NCBI GenBank assembly: GCA_958295665.1
Contig: OY282560.1
Coordinates: 313,205,236 to 313,269,235 of the forward strand
Source: Tipula vernalis
Lineage: Eukaryota > Arthropoda > Insecta > Diptera > Tipulidae
DNA length: 64,000 bases
Reading direction: 5' to 3'
The notes beneath the pieces were generated by a model that did no database searches, had not been told where the DNA came from, and saw nothing but the letters and a program-made list of their open reading frames with translations. Below, piece after piece: positions 42,243 to 53,775 of this stretch; positions within the stretch are counted from its first letter, which is position 1; each line of letters opens with the position of its first letter. Both the position numbers and the translations under genes were made by a program.

Positions 42243-43910
42243 TTACGATAATCGCCCTTCTGAAGTTAGGGAATCCCCCTCCCTAATTACGGTATCTAGG
42301 TTAGAAATTCTGAATATGATTTGGTTCTTGTAATAGTTTATTGGGCGATCTGAAAAATGTACGTAATAGTCGCTCGATGTATTAGCGGAATGGATTGTAT
42401 CAGATTCGCTAGCAGCATGGTTTCTAATTGATTCGTTCTCCGAACTAGCGTTTTCATTTGATTCATTTAAATTGTGGAAATTCACTTCTTTAGTTTCTTG
42501 TGGGATTCTGCTGAGCGCATCAGCTACTACATTGGCTTTGCCTTGCTTGTAAACTACGTCGTGGTCAAAATTTTCAAGCTCCAAACGCCATCTCAGTATT
42601 TTGGAATTTTTTTCCGAAGTTTTGATGAATGTGAGTGGTAAGAAGCGTAAATTTATTTCCGTAATGGTCGGGTTTATATTTCTTTACTGCACAAATAAAG
42701 CCAGCGCTTCCTTATCATTTGTTGCGTATTTAATTTCAGTGCTGTTCAGAGTCCTAGACGCAAATGCAATTGGTCTTTCTATTTTATCATTCATTTGTGA
42801 AAGCACCGCGCCTAAGCGTGTTGCGATGCGTCTGTTGTAAGGATGAAAGGTTTTGAAAAATCAGGATAAGCTAATATTTGATCCGTTGAGAAGATTACCT
42901 TTCTTCAAAAATTTTGTCATGGGTTTTGTGATTTTCGAATAATCACGGATAAACCGACGGTAGTATCCTGACAAGCCGAGAAATTATTTAATCTGTTTCT
43001 GAGTAGTCGGTAGAGGCCACTCGAGAATTTTTTGTATTTTATCGGGATTTGGCTTAACCCCTTCTTGGGTGATTACATGCCCAAGAAATTCGGTTTCTCT
43101 TTTAAGAAACTCGCATTTATCGAGTTGTATTTTTAAGTTAAAATCTGATAGTCGTTTGAGTACTTCCCGCAGATTTTCTATGTGGTTGGTCAAATTGGGG
43201 TCCAAATAAATGTAACAAATTTTCCCTAACAGTCCGTGTATAGGATGTTATTCATGGTTCGCTGGAAAGTTGCTGGGCCATTTTTAAGACCAAATGGCAT
43301 TCTCTTTTGAGGATTTATCCATTTGAATTTGATGAAAACCCGATTTTAAGTCTAATGTTGTAAAATAGGTGGATTTCCCTAAATTGTCCAATATTTCCTC
43401 GATTTGAGGTATAAGGAATTTGTCATCAATAGTTTTTTCGTTTAATATTCGATATTCGATTACTACCCTAATTGTACGAATACTCGAAGCGTCTGCTTTT
43501 TTGGGTACTACACAAATTGGGGAGGAGTAGGCGCTACTCGAATTTCGGATGATTCCACTATCCAGCATTTCTTGAATGTGGTCCTCTACGTCTCTTTTAA
43601 AATTGTGTGGATACCTATATGTTCTGGTATAGACTGGGGTTTCATCTTTTGTTTCATTTTGCTTCAACAGTACTTCTTGGTGAACGTAAATGGTGTTTAC
43701 AAGAATTTGCTTCTCGTTTTCATACAAGTGATCCATCCTGATTAAACTTTCGATAGTTTTCTTATCTATAAGTGTATTTCCATACACTTGGATCGGTTTG
43801 ATGGTCTCAAAATTGTAGACGTTCAAACTTAGTTTAGGTAATTGTTTTGGTGGTTCGGGTTCGTTGCTGAGTATTTTAACGGTAGTTTTAAAATTTTTAG
43901 ATTTATACAA
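42243..43910 (-). pseudogene. Errantivirus reverse transcriptase and RNase H
   Basis: Frame 43910-43284 has MLDSGIIRNSSSAYSSPICV, VPKKADASSIRTIRVVIEYR (decayed from the usual V-DYR) and STYFTTLDLKSGFHQIQMDK, which keeps the first catalytic Asp. Frame 43205-42984 has IQLDKCEFLKRETEFLGHVI after the YxDD region, which is lost in the frameshift between them. RNase H parts appear at 42980-42585 in several frames, and 42584-42243 starts with ENFDHDVVYKQGKANVVADA and LSRI, the RNase H end. Several breaks; inactive. Confidence 0.85.
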
Positions 43911-44320
43911 TCCAGGTTGTATAATGATGTTTCTTTTTAATTCTTGGTGGTTAGTAACTAACCATTCGCCATTTTTTGCGGTATTAAATGTAAAATTTCA
44001 TAATTATATTGTTTAATGAAATCGTGAGGAATTTGTAGTCAATTTTAGCATTTAATTGAGCCATTGAGATCCAAGTATTCCATCGAAATATTCGTGGAAA
44101 TTAAGCTCGAAATATGATTGGGGTGGTAGATTGTGTCCGAAAAAATTAAATTTCCCCATTTTTTATTACTTTTTGTATACCTAATCTATTTTTTATTTGT
44201 GATTCTTGAGGTACTAATAGCCGGTATCAATAAGGATTTTAATTGTTTTATTTGTTAATTTATTATGACATTTGAGAAATGGAAGATAGTTTAATCTTCT
44301 GAGTCCGAATAGTGGTCTTC

Positions 44321-45051
44321 TCAAAAATTTTCCGTATTTTGGATTTCCACTTCTGGTTTATCAATGTCGTTGGGGACCTCGATATTATGGATTGTGTTTT
44401 TAAAGGTTCTTCTTGAACGAATTGAGGGATCTATTTCCATTGGTGTTGATTTCTCTTGAACCGGGCCATGCTGGTTCTTAAAGTTGATCTGTTCTGAATT
44501 ACTTTTCGGTTGAAAACCGGTTTTTGTTTGATAATTCAGCTTTTTTGAATTACATGATATAATCTCATTAGAGTTAAACTTATAAAGAAAAGCATAAGCT
44601 TCTTCTAAGTTTTGGCGTTTTACGGCTTGGGCATAGCCGAAGTACGGTTTCCTTAGTCCCGATACAAACGAATGCAATGCGAATCAATAAAAGCGTTTAT
44701 TGCATGCCATGTTTGATTATATTGTGGCTTTTGTTTGGCCAATGATTTTATGTTTTGTACTATTTCCTTGATTTTGTTGAAATAGCTGTGTACTGACAAA
44801 TCATTCTGCTTTGTTGACCAAAGCTGTGATTTGTAGAATGAAAGTTCTTGCTTATCGCCCAACGATCCTATCAAGATTTCTTTCATCTCATAAAATGTTC
44901 GAGGATTTCCTGCTAGGATAGTATATCCTTAGCTTTTCCCTCTACTTTATTTTGAATTGCTTGTATATACGAGTACAAGCTAAACTGTTGCGGCGTAACC
45001 AACGGTTCGAATACTCTTAGTGTATTTTCCGCTGTGCTTATCCATGCCGAC
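44321..45051 (-). pseudogene. gag: Errantivirus Gag, main part
   Basis: The minus strand reads SAWISTAENTLRVFEPLVTP (about 45040-44980) and YSYIQAIQNKVEGKAKDIL, then frame 44886-44653 (MKEILIGSLGDKQELSFYKS) and frame 44677-44321 with LRKPYFGYAQAVKRQNLEEA. The order and motifs match insect errantivirus capsid. No CCHC knuckle is visible, as is usual for errantiviruses. Frameshifts lie at about 44930 and 44665. The N-terminus is separated by an insertion and continues at 46168-46313. Confidence 0.78.
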
Positions 45052-46152
45052 ACTTCTAGGACTGACACCGTTACACCTGCATATTAAAAAGGATGCTGCA
45101 AGTATGGCCCTGAAAATACAGGCGGAAGGAAATATTAAACCAGGCAATATGGTGGGTCATCTGGAAATCCTTAAGGAATTTCAGACAGACCTACCATAGG
45201 AATGCCTTCCGTCTGTATGCCAGCTAAACTGGACTTCCACAAACCATTCTGTGTTAGGTTACCTGACCGGGATGTGTGGAGGGCAGGTGGACCATCATTT
45301 GAGCTAGAGTCCATGGTATGGTTTACAGATGGATCAAAAACGGAAGATGGGGCGGGGATAGGAATACACGGGAGTGGCACTACCCTCTCGAAGTCCTTGG
45401 GTACCAATGCTACCGTTTTTCAAGCAGAAGTACATGCTATACTCGTAGAACTTTGCGCTAGGATAGGCATAGCAAAAGGCATAAACGATGCAAAGATTTA
45501 TATTGTATCAGACAGCCAATCAGCCTTAAAAGCTCTTAGGTCTTGTTCCGTTGAGTCAAGGCTGGTATGGGATTGTCTGAAGGTTATTAAACATCTGGCA
45601 GGCTCAAATAAGGTAACACTTATGTGGGTGCCAGGTCATACTGGAATCGAAGGAAACGAGGCAGCTGATGGCCTCGCCCGTGAGGGTTCTGCCTCTCCAT
45701 TTTTTGAACCAGAACCCTTCTGCGGTGTCACTACGGGACACCTTAGAGCAGCGGTAAAACGCTGGGAGGATGTTCAAAAGTCCTCCTACTGGCGCAGAAT
45801 TCCAGGTTTACGACAGGCGAAGAAATTTATATCACCTTCGTCTGTCAGGGTTAAGGAGTGTCTTGAACTTAGGAAACCTGAGTTGAGGCTGCTTACTGGC
45901 TTCCTCACAGGTCATGTCCCCTTAAGGTATCACCTTAAGAAGATGGGCCTAAGTACGACAGATGGATGCCGCTTCTGCGGTCTGGAAGCGGAATCAGCGG
46001 AACATGTTCTGTGCCATTGCCCAGCCATTTTCCAGCAAAGACTGCAACATCTAGGAGGGAGAACAATGAGCCCGGATAGTATGTATCTTGTACCGGCCAG
46101 TAGTATTGTCAGATTCATTAAGAGCCTGAATATTGACTGGACGGATAATTAA
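45052..46152 (+). pseudogene. ORF2 C-terminus with intact RNase H and zinc motif
   Basis: Codons from about 45052 (GLTPLHLHIKKDAASMALKI) are in one frame up to a TAG at 45197-45199. After a one-base shift, the 316-codon frame 45202-46152 follows. It holds a complete RNase H: VWFTDGSKTEDG (Asp43), QAEVHAI (Glu76), VSDSQSA (Asp104), PGHTGIEGNEAADGLA (His146, Asp156). Near residues 256-273 a CRFCG...EHVLCHC motif forms the C-terminal zinc site of R1/LOA/I-type elements. RNase H would remove template RNA. The RT is missing because of 5' truncation, so the copy is dead, yet this domain is undamaged. Confidence 0.88.
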
Positions 46153-46167
46153 GTAGGGTCCAGCACA
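45052..46167 (+). mobile_element. R1/LOA-type non-LTR retrotransposon, 5'-truncated
   Basis: A plus-strand insertion in the opposite-strand errantivirus gag. It carries only the end of ORF2: the RT-to-RNase H linker, RNase H and a C-terminal zinc motif. It ends shortly after the stop at 46150-46152. The right boundary is uncertain by about 15 bp. Confidence 0.82.
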
Positions 46168-46313
46168 ATAGATCTTTTAGGTAATTGTGCCAATTGCTCT
46201 GAAATCGCCGCAAGCTGAGCTGTAATCTGTTCCATTTCCAATTGTTTTTGCAAGTCTATTGAATCAATGTTTCTATTTGCAATGTAAACCTCAATAGCCT
46301 TTTTTCTTGTCAT
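46168..46313 (-). pseudogene. gag: Errantivirus Gag N-terminus
   Basis: The ATG at 46311-46313 opens MTRKKAIEVYIANRNIDSID, followed by LQKQLEMEQITAQLAAISEQ, a coiled-coil-like start. The frame reaches the insertion boundary near 46170 and resumes at 45051. Confidence 0.7.
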
Positions 46314-46727
46314 ACAATGGAATTATGGTAAATCGATCGCCAATTTTGGCTTTCACCGATTTATTATAATGTAGGTAAATTTGTCTTTTCGTGCCTATCA
46401 AGTAGTACGCGATGGTGACGATTTCCGTAATTGGTAATAAAATTTATAAAAATTTGTTACCTGAGTCCGATTTTGGTGTCATGTGCTGGTTCTAGTTTTA
46501 CTGGTGAAATGTGGCGGAACCTCAAACCCTTGTAGCAGTTTATCAACTTTCAGCTAGGGACGTCTTTTCACTTAAAAAAAAATCACACGATACACGTCTT
46601 CACTTTGAATTAATAACTAATTGTTAATTAAATTATAATTGATTCTTTTCTTTTGCGCGACGGATTCACTTTAACACAAGTTGTTATTCGCTTGATATTT
46701 TTGCACTTTTCACTATTTCACTCTTAA
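46314..46727 (-). other. Errantivirus leader
   Basis: About 410 bp between the primer-binding site and the gag ATG, without long frames, as expected for an untranslated leader. No splice site could be confirmed. Confidence 0.55.
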
Positions 46728-46743
46728 CCGTTCGGCTGCGCCA
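46728..46743 (-). promoter_or_regulatory. Primer-binding site, TGGCGCAGCCGAACGG
   Basis: It abuts the LTR end. TGGCGCA at this place is the type used by 17.6/297-like elements, generally described as complementary to a serine tRNA. Confidence 0.75.
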
Positions 46744-47082
46744 ATTATGTTTTCATAATTCCAAAGTTGCTAAAAAAAATTTATTTTATTAAATTTTTAA
46801 TTTTTTATTTTCTAGAAATGGTTTTACAAGTTTTTCACTTAAAAGCTAAAATCGGACTGAATTCTTTAAATCTAAATTTCTTTAATTCCAAGCCTAAAAT
46901 TACTAACTTATCAAATTTGCCTCGACTCAATGAATATTAATCCCTGGTCACGTTGATCAACCATACGTCTAAAATAGTTTATGTTGTAGATATGGATTTG
47001 CTGAGTTGACTATTTTATCACTAAAGACACTTTGTTCATCTTTTGCTTGCACGGCAGTTTCTATGGAACTGTAACTGTAACT
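46744..47082 (-). repeat. Errantivirus 5' LTR, 339 bp
   Basis: On the minus strand it runs from AGTTACAGTTACAG to ACATAAT. An AGT start and an A/T-rich end, rather than TG...CA, are typical of errantiviruses. It borders a TATATATA tract. No partner LTR is in the window, so the ends are inferred. Confidence 0.65.
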
Positions 47083-47109
47083 ATATATATAAACACTCAC
47101 TTTTAAATA

Positions 47110-47340
47110 CAGTGAAACCTCATTTCAACGGACACTCAATTTAGCGGAATCTTCACTTTAACGGACAATCTTTTAAAAACCATTTGATAATCCCATTTTC
47201 ATTGGAAATGCTGGATTTCATCAAAATCGGATAAGATATAGAATCCATATAAAATTATTAACGGTTATTATTAACGCTCACCTCACTACAACGGACAACT
47301 TTTTGGTTCCGTCAATTTCCGTTGTAGTGAGGTTTCCCTA
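47110..47340 (+). repeat. Pogo/Tigger-type MITE, complete
   Basis: The left end CAGTGAAACCTCATTTCAAC pairs with the right end TCCGTTGTAGTGAGGTTTCC, flanked by TA on both sides. CAGTGAAACCTC...ACGGAC is a well-known pogo/Tigger-type terminus. It is about 230 bp with no coding capacity. A split copy lies at 37235-37305 plus 40331-40571. Confidence 0.85.
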
Positions 47341-47345
47341 TATAT

Positions 47346-48457
47346 AGATTGCTCAACTGCTCACTAAACCTTAATCCGACCCCAAGTAAACCGTAACTCA
47401 ACCCTAATTCAACTCGGAAATGGAACCCAGCTTATCCCTCCACTAAACCGCAAACTTTACGCCAAACTCACTTCTCAAATCAACATATATAAAAAATTGG
47501 TGAACAACTCACTATATCCTATCCAACCCCAACTCAAATTCAACTCAACCCGCAAATTGATCCATAACTTAAACTTCAAATCAACCCTAAATTCAATGCT
47601 CAATTCAATCATCAAACCAGCATATATAACGGGGTTGAAGTTGAGTTGGGGTTGGCTGTTAAGAGATTTTTGTATATATACTGCTTTGATAATCTAGTTG
47701 GGGTTTAGAGTGTGTAAAGGTTAGGTGTAGGTTGAGTTGGGGTTGTGTTAAGGTTCAGGAGCAGTTCAGTTTGGGATTATTTTTTTGTGTTGAATTGCCG
47801 ATTGAATTAGAATAGCTTGAGTTGAGTTCATGTATGGATGTAGTTTTTTGAGTCGCGCTAATTTCAGTATTGGGTTGGAGGTTGAGTTTGCGGTTAAGAT
47901 GAGGGATGAGTTGGGCGTCGAGTTAGGATTGAGTTGATTTCGTTGAAGTTGAGTTGAGGTTGGGCTGGATTGCATTAAAATTGAGTAAGGAGTTCGTTTG
48001 GGGAATTATTTGTGGGCTACTTTAACGTTGATTTGAAAGTTGATTTTGGTTGAGTTGCGGATTGGTTTGGCGGTTGATTTGGTGATTGTGTTGCGATTGA
48101 GTTATAGGTAGAGTTGAAAATTGAAATGAAGGTTTAGCTGTTGATTGAGTTAAGACATTTAGTTAGAGATTGATTTGGGAATTATGTTAATTTTCAGGCC
48201 CGAAGTTCTGATCACCTCGTTAGGTTTCAGCCTTTTATAGTTTTCATTTACAGATTCCGAGAAGGTCATCCTCAAATACACAATAATATGGTTGTTAAAG
48301 TAAAATTCGTTCAAGGCCCATTTACCAAAATGAAAACCAATAATAAATTCAAAAGGATTTTCTATTAACAAATTGGCTGTCATAAATATTCATTGTGTAA
48401 ATAACCTAAAGCTTTTAAATCAGTCCAAAGCGCCGCGCACCATAAAATTGAATCTCA
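47346..48457. repeat. Composite foldback repeat, copy 2
   Basis: A CTCAAC-rich arm (47346-47630) is followed by a GAGTTG-rich arm (47631-48160), so the arms are inverted relative to each other. The last part (47816-48457) matches 40572-41163, including the flank ending GCCGCGCACCATAAAAT. The arms are degenerate and only roughly repetitive; no ORF. Confidence 0.75.
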
Positions 48458-50439
48458 TTCATTAAATTAAATTGTTAAGCAATTAAAGTAAATAAATAAT
48501 CACTTAAATTAGAAATAAAAGAATAAATAGAAAATTCTAATTTATCCAAAATTAAAAAAAGAAAATTCCATTTTCCATTTTCCATCTTTTTTTGTGAATA
48601 TTAATTGATGAATTATTTAAAAAAAAAGTCTTCTGAAGAACATGGAAGAGGTATGTGCGGCGCACGGGTGCTATATTTATAGGTATACCGAATATGCGCG
48701 AATTGTAATGGGATAAGAGAAGGGGTTTGCAGCCATACAAATATTTTTTTTTGCTTTTCTGTTTGTATCGTGAAAATGGAATTTTACTTTTTTAAAATGT
48801 AAAATCATAATTACATCACAATTTTTATACCACCAGCACCCTTTTACCCGCCCAGCTCTTGTGCCGTACCACATACATATATACATAGATATATAAAGTG
48901 AATTTTAAATAATTTTAGAAATATGATAATGAAAGTGGAACATGAGAAGGGAGAGGAATGGTGTGAAATTTTAAGGATTTTGATGTTTCTGTATATCCTC
49001 GTATATCTATCTAAACGGATTTGTCACAAACATAACATATGGCGGTGGCAATAAATTTTATTGAGATTTATTCTGAATTTTAGTAACAACCGTTCGTTCG
49101 TTATCTCCACTTCAGACCGCATTATTATGATTAATCGAGTTAAACTTTTTTTTCTTTTTTTTTATAAAGCAGATCGCCGAGTATTATCACACCTCGGCCT
49201 TGCTTGCTTTAGATTATTTTTTTTCTATCCCTATAAGAAAGCGTTAAACTGATTATACGAAGGTTTTGTACTGTAATACGGTTTTATGTCTTTTTATCCA
49301 TTGTTCACTTATATATTTATATCGATGATTAGATTCGTCAGAAACGCAAAAGAAATGGAACGACATACAAAAAACAACAAACATTTTCTATCCTTTTGGC
49401 TATTTTATAGTATTACCCTAAGATAAGTTTTCTTAAACGGGATATTTTATTTTATTTTCTATTTTTTTCATTTCACCAAGAATGTTTCATTGAGATAAAA
49501 TGGCCAGTAATCTTATATATTTGTATGGGTGTGCACTAAACTGAACAATCCTAATAAATAGGTCTACGCAGCGAATTAAGATCTATAATCAATCCAATAC
49601 AAACACACAGGACAATACACTCAGAAAGTGAGAAAAATTAGATTTGGTTGTGGAAAATTAACGCCGTACCAAATCCTTTCAAATTAAATTAAAAACAAAA
49701 AAATCCATTACCCCCCAAACAATAAAAATGTCCCCCCTAATCACCAAATCGCCGCATCCTTTATATAATCTCATTAAAAATCGATATTGTCACACTAAGA
49801 AGAATGTGTTGTTGCTTAAATGAAGTGGAAATCAGTTTGAATTAGTGTGGTTGCCTCTGTACATATACAAACACGCTTACATACCCATATATATATAGAG
49901 AAAACTTAAAACTTATGAATTGAAAATCAAATTGAAATTTCCTGTTTGACGAAGAAAATGCTTTTGTGATCCGCAACAAAAAAAAAAAAGTAAATAATGA
50001 ATTTTCCCATTTCCCAATTTTCCTTAATTTGGGTTTTTTATTTTTTATTTTATTTTTTTTTTATTTTTAAGAAAAGGACTTCAATGAAAATCCTTAAATT
50101 TATATTTATTAAGGATTTTTATTTTATTTTGGTTGCTTGTAATAAATTTTAAATGGGATTGATGGCAAGGGAAATTATTTTATTTTTATGTGAATATTGG
50201 ATCAAATATTTGCTAAATTGAAGTGTAAAGCAAACATTTCTTTTGGCACCATATTATATAAACATTTACTCATATAAGATGATTGAGGAAGATACGGTTT
50301 CAAAAGTTATGTAAACTTACTGAGAAATTGTCCTAATCGTTGGATTATAAAGGATTGTTACTCTAGAATGTTTTGAACATCCTTTAATATGATTTACATT
50401 TAATGAAGCCTATTTGAAAGCTTTAGCAATAATGTAGGA
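48458..50439. other. AT-rich stretch, no gene recognised
   Basis: The short open frames (for example 48677-48886, 49061-49252) show no motif. No tRNA, terminal repeat or tandem array could be supported. Confidence 0.5.
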
Positions 50440-50640
50440 TCAATATGTCTGGTATAATCGTAAGATCAGAAGAAAGGTTACACCCAAGTCAGTTCTCAAC
50501 ACGCAGCTCTTGAACGGTGGAGTGATGCAGAGGGCTGTCTAGCGGAATAATTTTGAAGAGTCATCGATGAAAACATACGATGATGAACTACAAAAATTCA
50601 ACAAGCCATTGTTGTAGTCTTCTTGTAATCGGATATTTCC
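50440..50640 (-). pseudogene. Non-LTR reverse transcriptase thumb fragment
   Basis: The minus strand reads LQEDYNNGLLNFCSSSYVFI, and further on DLGVTFLLILRLY, matching the post-YADD and DLGV blocks of the element at 29967-31124. DNA similarity to 30461-30640 is also visible (AAGGTTACACC, AAGTCAGTT). Strongly decayed. Confidence 0.55.
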
Positions 50641-51079
50641 AAAATAGGTGCCGGGTTCTGATTGGTAATGGAACCATATTTAACAATGACATGAAGGAAG
50701 TGATGTTGGTTTGCAGCAGTTAATGAAACTCTTATTAAATTGTGCAGTTGGTCCCCTTAAATCATTTAATAGTAGTTAAATTTGTGTGTGTCTGGTTAAT
50801 GCCATATAGCATGTGGTAAGCTAGGTAATTTTAAATTGTTAGTTAATTGCCTCTTGTCGCGTTTTGTGAAAGTTAAGTACAGTGTATTTGGCTTAACTGG
50901 AATATCGGAAATCAACTGCGGTCTTTGTTAAAACTGACTGATCTACTACTGTTATTAATGGTGTAGAACAGGCATCTATAAGTTGCACTAAGATGTTCAG
51001 AACGTGTTGTAAACTTATTTGTATCATGAACATTTTACGAAAATCACTTAACAAAGCCACTAGCCCCAATAAACCGTGT
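50641..51079. other. Stretch with no supported feature
   Basis: Possibly part of the decayed element between 50440 and 53160, but no motif could be read. Confidence 0.35.
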
Positions 51080-52205
51080 CACATTTCTTGAGTCCATTCT
51101 AGTTGGTTTTGATATCTTCAAAGTTTTTACCAGTTTCTTCACATAGGAATGCCACCTTAGTTTTTATGTCATTAATGCCGTGTTTCGTATAGAATTGAGG
51201 ACGAGATCTTTTCCAATTATATGTGAATTTAAAACCCGTGTTGATTTACCAGTCTGTGGCACTTCTTGAATAGATATAATTTCAGGTTTATTTTTAACTA
51301 CTGATAGCGGAATATTTTCTGGTCCAGCATTATTTCAGTAGCATTGGAGCAGAAAATGTATCTATGTGATAAAGAAGTTCTTTTCGGAATCAAATTGTAC
51401 CAACGTATTCGCATCAAACCCAAATTGGTGATCAGATACAGGTTCTTATATGTAGGCTTTGTTATGGTTATCATAAACAAAGACTTCAATTGATGATAGA
51501 GAACTTGCAGGAAATGGTACACTGCCAATTGATTTGTTATTAAGCTTCGACAGATGATCACTCGGGAAGATGTTGGAGAATTTTTAAAATGGAGAATTTC
51601 CTTTATTGAATTCCAATAGTAATAATCAGATACTTCTTCAGAATATTAACTAGGTGCTGTAGGAAGCGGTATGGTGTTAGAATATATCTGCACTATGAGT
51701 GCTATTTGGTAGTGGCATATCAACAATCCATCTAGATCTTTAACTGAATCGTTAAATGGGATATTCAATATCCATTTGACATTTGAATATGTTATGCCAC
51801 TGAAGTTAATTACTTTTTCTAGGCGGTTGACATTGCAGCAGGCATCAAGAAGCCAATAAAGAGATAAATGTACGTACCAACTCAAAAAGATCCCGGCACA
51901 TGGTTTTGTTTTGATTATTTATGACCACAATGTATTTATTCTCAACCATTTATAACTTGGGATCAATGTTCATATTCTTCAAGTGCGACATCAGCATACA
52001 CTTGTCCAATTTTTCGTACATGGCTACAGCAATCAGTAGCGGTACATCCGGAAGTATTTTAGCAATAATGAAAGAAATTACTTCAGGCTCAATCAATTTT
52101 AAAAATTGCAAGCATTTTTCACAATCTTCTACCAGATTTATTTTGGTTCCAGTTGATTTGCGGAGTTTGGAGCAGAGCATCGAAAAGAATGTATTGGACA
52201 GAAGA
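51080..52205 (-). other. Protein-like minus-strand traces, unidentified
   Basis: Several frames read like decayed coding sequence, for example INLVEDCEKCLQFLKLIEPE and FIIAKILPDVPLLIAVAMYE (52180-51950), VINFSGITYSNVKWILNIPF (about 51810) and IGKDLVLNSI (about 51210). I could not match them to a family. They may belong to the element whose ORF1 lies at 52211-53160 or to another old insertion. Confidence 0.35.
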
Positions 52206-52210
52206 TCTGC

Positions 52211-53160
52211 CTATCGATTCTGAACTTCCGTCTGTACTCCACAATGAACTTGGCTTATAGCAGGTATTTTCTTTCCTCGGTAATATGATTCTCCACCGTT
52301 AACTGAGCACAACGCGTCTCCAGTGTTCTTTTTATCACAGTAGAATTCAAGTTCCAGAGTACTTGGTAGCTTTATCGGGGTTCCTGGTTTAGCCGAAGTG
52401 GTTGAAAAAAAGGTTTCTTTTGCTCCCATTCAAACTCTTTAACAAGAAGCCCATCAGGCTATAATTTGGATGTTATGGCGGCTTGAAAATACCATACGTA
52501 ATCGTATTTCACTTTTTTGGTGTCTTTGGAATATTTTTTTGTAAGAAAACATCATTACTGGATGTTATACGATCCAGTAACCCGTGAACGCATTCCTCTC
52601 GCACAGAGTGATGTACTCGATTGACAAAGAGCCAACGCCTAGGTTGGACTACTGTTATACTGAAGTCATCCGTAATAACTTTAGAAGGTTTGTCCTGTTT
52701 CGCTGAAATAGTTTTACCGCTTGTTCCGTCTTCGGGATCATTCATTTCCGTGCTAGCTGGAATCAGGTCGGTAACTGATGTCTCTACTTTGTCAGAATTT
52801 TTTGTTAAGATCGTTTTTGACCTTCTCGGCTTTATTGCTGATTCTTAATACTGATTGTAGTTGGTCAATACTAGTTTTGATTGAATCAACTGAGTCGCTT
52901 ACACCAGATAAGTCTGAATTGCTCCTACGCTAGAATATTTAGCCTGAGCAAACGATGCTATCTGAGCTGTTATATAGTGTCCAGTCTTCCCACCACTGCT
53001 ATGATGTTTAATAAGCGAATATGAGATAGCAGCTATCGCGGTACCAGTGTACACATGACCAATAATTACTTTACAAAATGGATGAAAGCGCTTTCTACAA
53101 CTGCTGCATTCAAACATCGATTGCTTTTGTGAGATTATTTTCCCACAACTTTGAGAAGAT
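52211..53160 (-). pseudogene. Non-LTR retrotransposon ORF1 with PHD-like finger
   Basis: The minus strand gives QKQSMFECSSCRKRFHPFCK (about 53130-53070), part of a PHD-type zinc finger. It is followed by SDLSGVSDSVDSIKTSIDQL (about 52920-52860), a coiled-coil-type linker, and then VVQPRRWLFVNRVHHSVREE (about 52660-52600), which resembles the start of the C-terminal nucleic-acid-binding domain. PHD plus coiled coil plus this domain is a known ORF1 layout in CR1/jockey-like elements. Frames shift repeatedly. Confidence 0.6.
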
Positions 53161-53285
53161 CATGTTAATGTCACACTATAATTAGGATTTTTTCAGCACA
53201 CTCAAAAAACGGCATTTCACTAATGTTTTTTATATTGAGTTTAGAAACAACCAACAATTATAAATTTTGGTGGTGTACACACATA

Positions 53286-53734
53286 TGTGATGGTGACACC
53301 TAGTGTGTAATAGAATAAGTTAAATTAATAGCTCAATGGTTTTCTGTACTAAAATGGAATTTTCCATGATAACATTGTTCTAAATGTTTCTACAGTATTC
53401 TTACTGGAAAAGTCATGAGCTTTCTAGAAGTTTGGTTTGTGTATATAAAAAGGCGAATGAGATCGAATTGGATTATTAGAATTTGGAACGCGATAGTGTA
53501 AAGATTAAAAAGGAATTAAAAAGTGATTTAAAAAGTGTTGTAGTGCGAAATAAAATTTATAAGTGTACAGTAAAATTATGTGAAAATTATTTAAAGGTAT
53601 TTTGTGAATTATCGTTGATAAATAGTGTTGTTCTAATTTTTGTGTGACATAAATAAATTCGTTGGTGATAAATTGAATTGATTTTGTTTTATTCACAATC
53701 CAGTGATATGAACCTTGATTGACAAAACGTAACA
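53286..53734 (+). repeat. 5' LTR, 449 bp
   Basis: It starts TGTGATGGTGACACCTAGTG and ends AAAACGTAACA. The 3' LTR starts TGTTACAGTGACACCTAGTG, so the original ends were probably TGTTAC...GTAACA. Similarity to 57328-57592 covers the first 180 bp and the AATAAATTCGTTGGT region. Confidence 0.88.
53442..53451 (+). promoter_or_regulatory. Likely TATA box of the LTR promoter
   Basis: TATATAAAAAGGCG lies in the mid-LTR. The 3' LTR has lost the roughly 140-bp segment containing it. Confidence 0.55.
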
Positions 53735-53735
53735 A

Positions 53736-53752
53736 TTGGCGACAGCGGTGGG
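53736..53752 (+). promoter_or_regulatory. Primer-binding site, TTGGCGACAGCGGTGGG
   Basis: It starts two bases after the LTR end. TGGCGAC is a common insect gypsy PBS opening; the tRNA was not determined. Confidence 0.7.
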
Positions 53753-53775
53753 ATTGTGAATAATAAGATAAAGAA

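Larger units (their letters stand above)
41342..47082 (-). mobile_element. Errantivirus (gypsy-type insect endogenous retrovirus), degenerate
   Basis: Minus-strand order is LTR (47082-46744), a tRNA-type PBS (46743-46728), a leader, gag (46313-44321, split by a non-LTR insertion), pol (43910-41950) and an env-like fragment (41916-41398). The 3' LTR is absent. The 5' LTR abuts a TATATATA tract, consistent with the known preference of errantiviruses for TA-rich targets. Pol is missing most of the integrase, and frames are broken, so this is an old, inactive copy. Confidence 0.88.
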
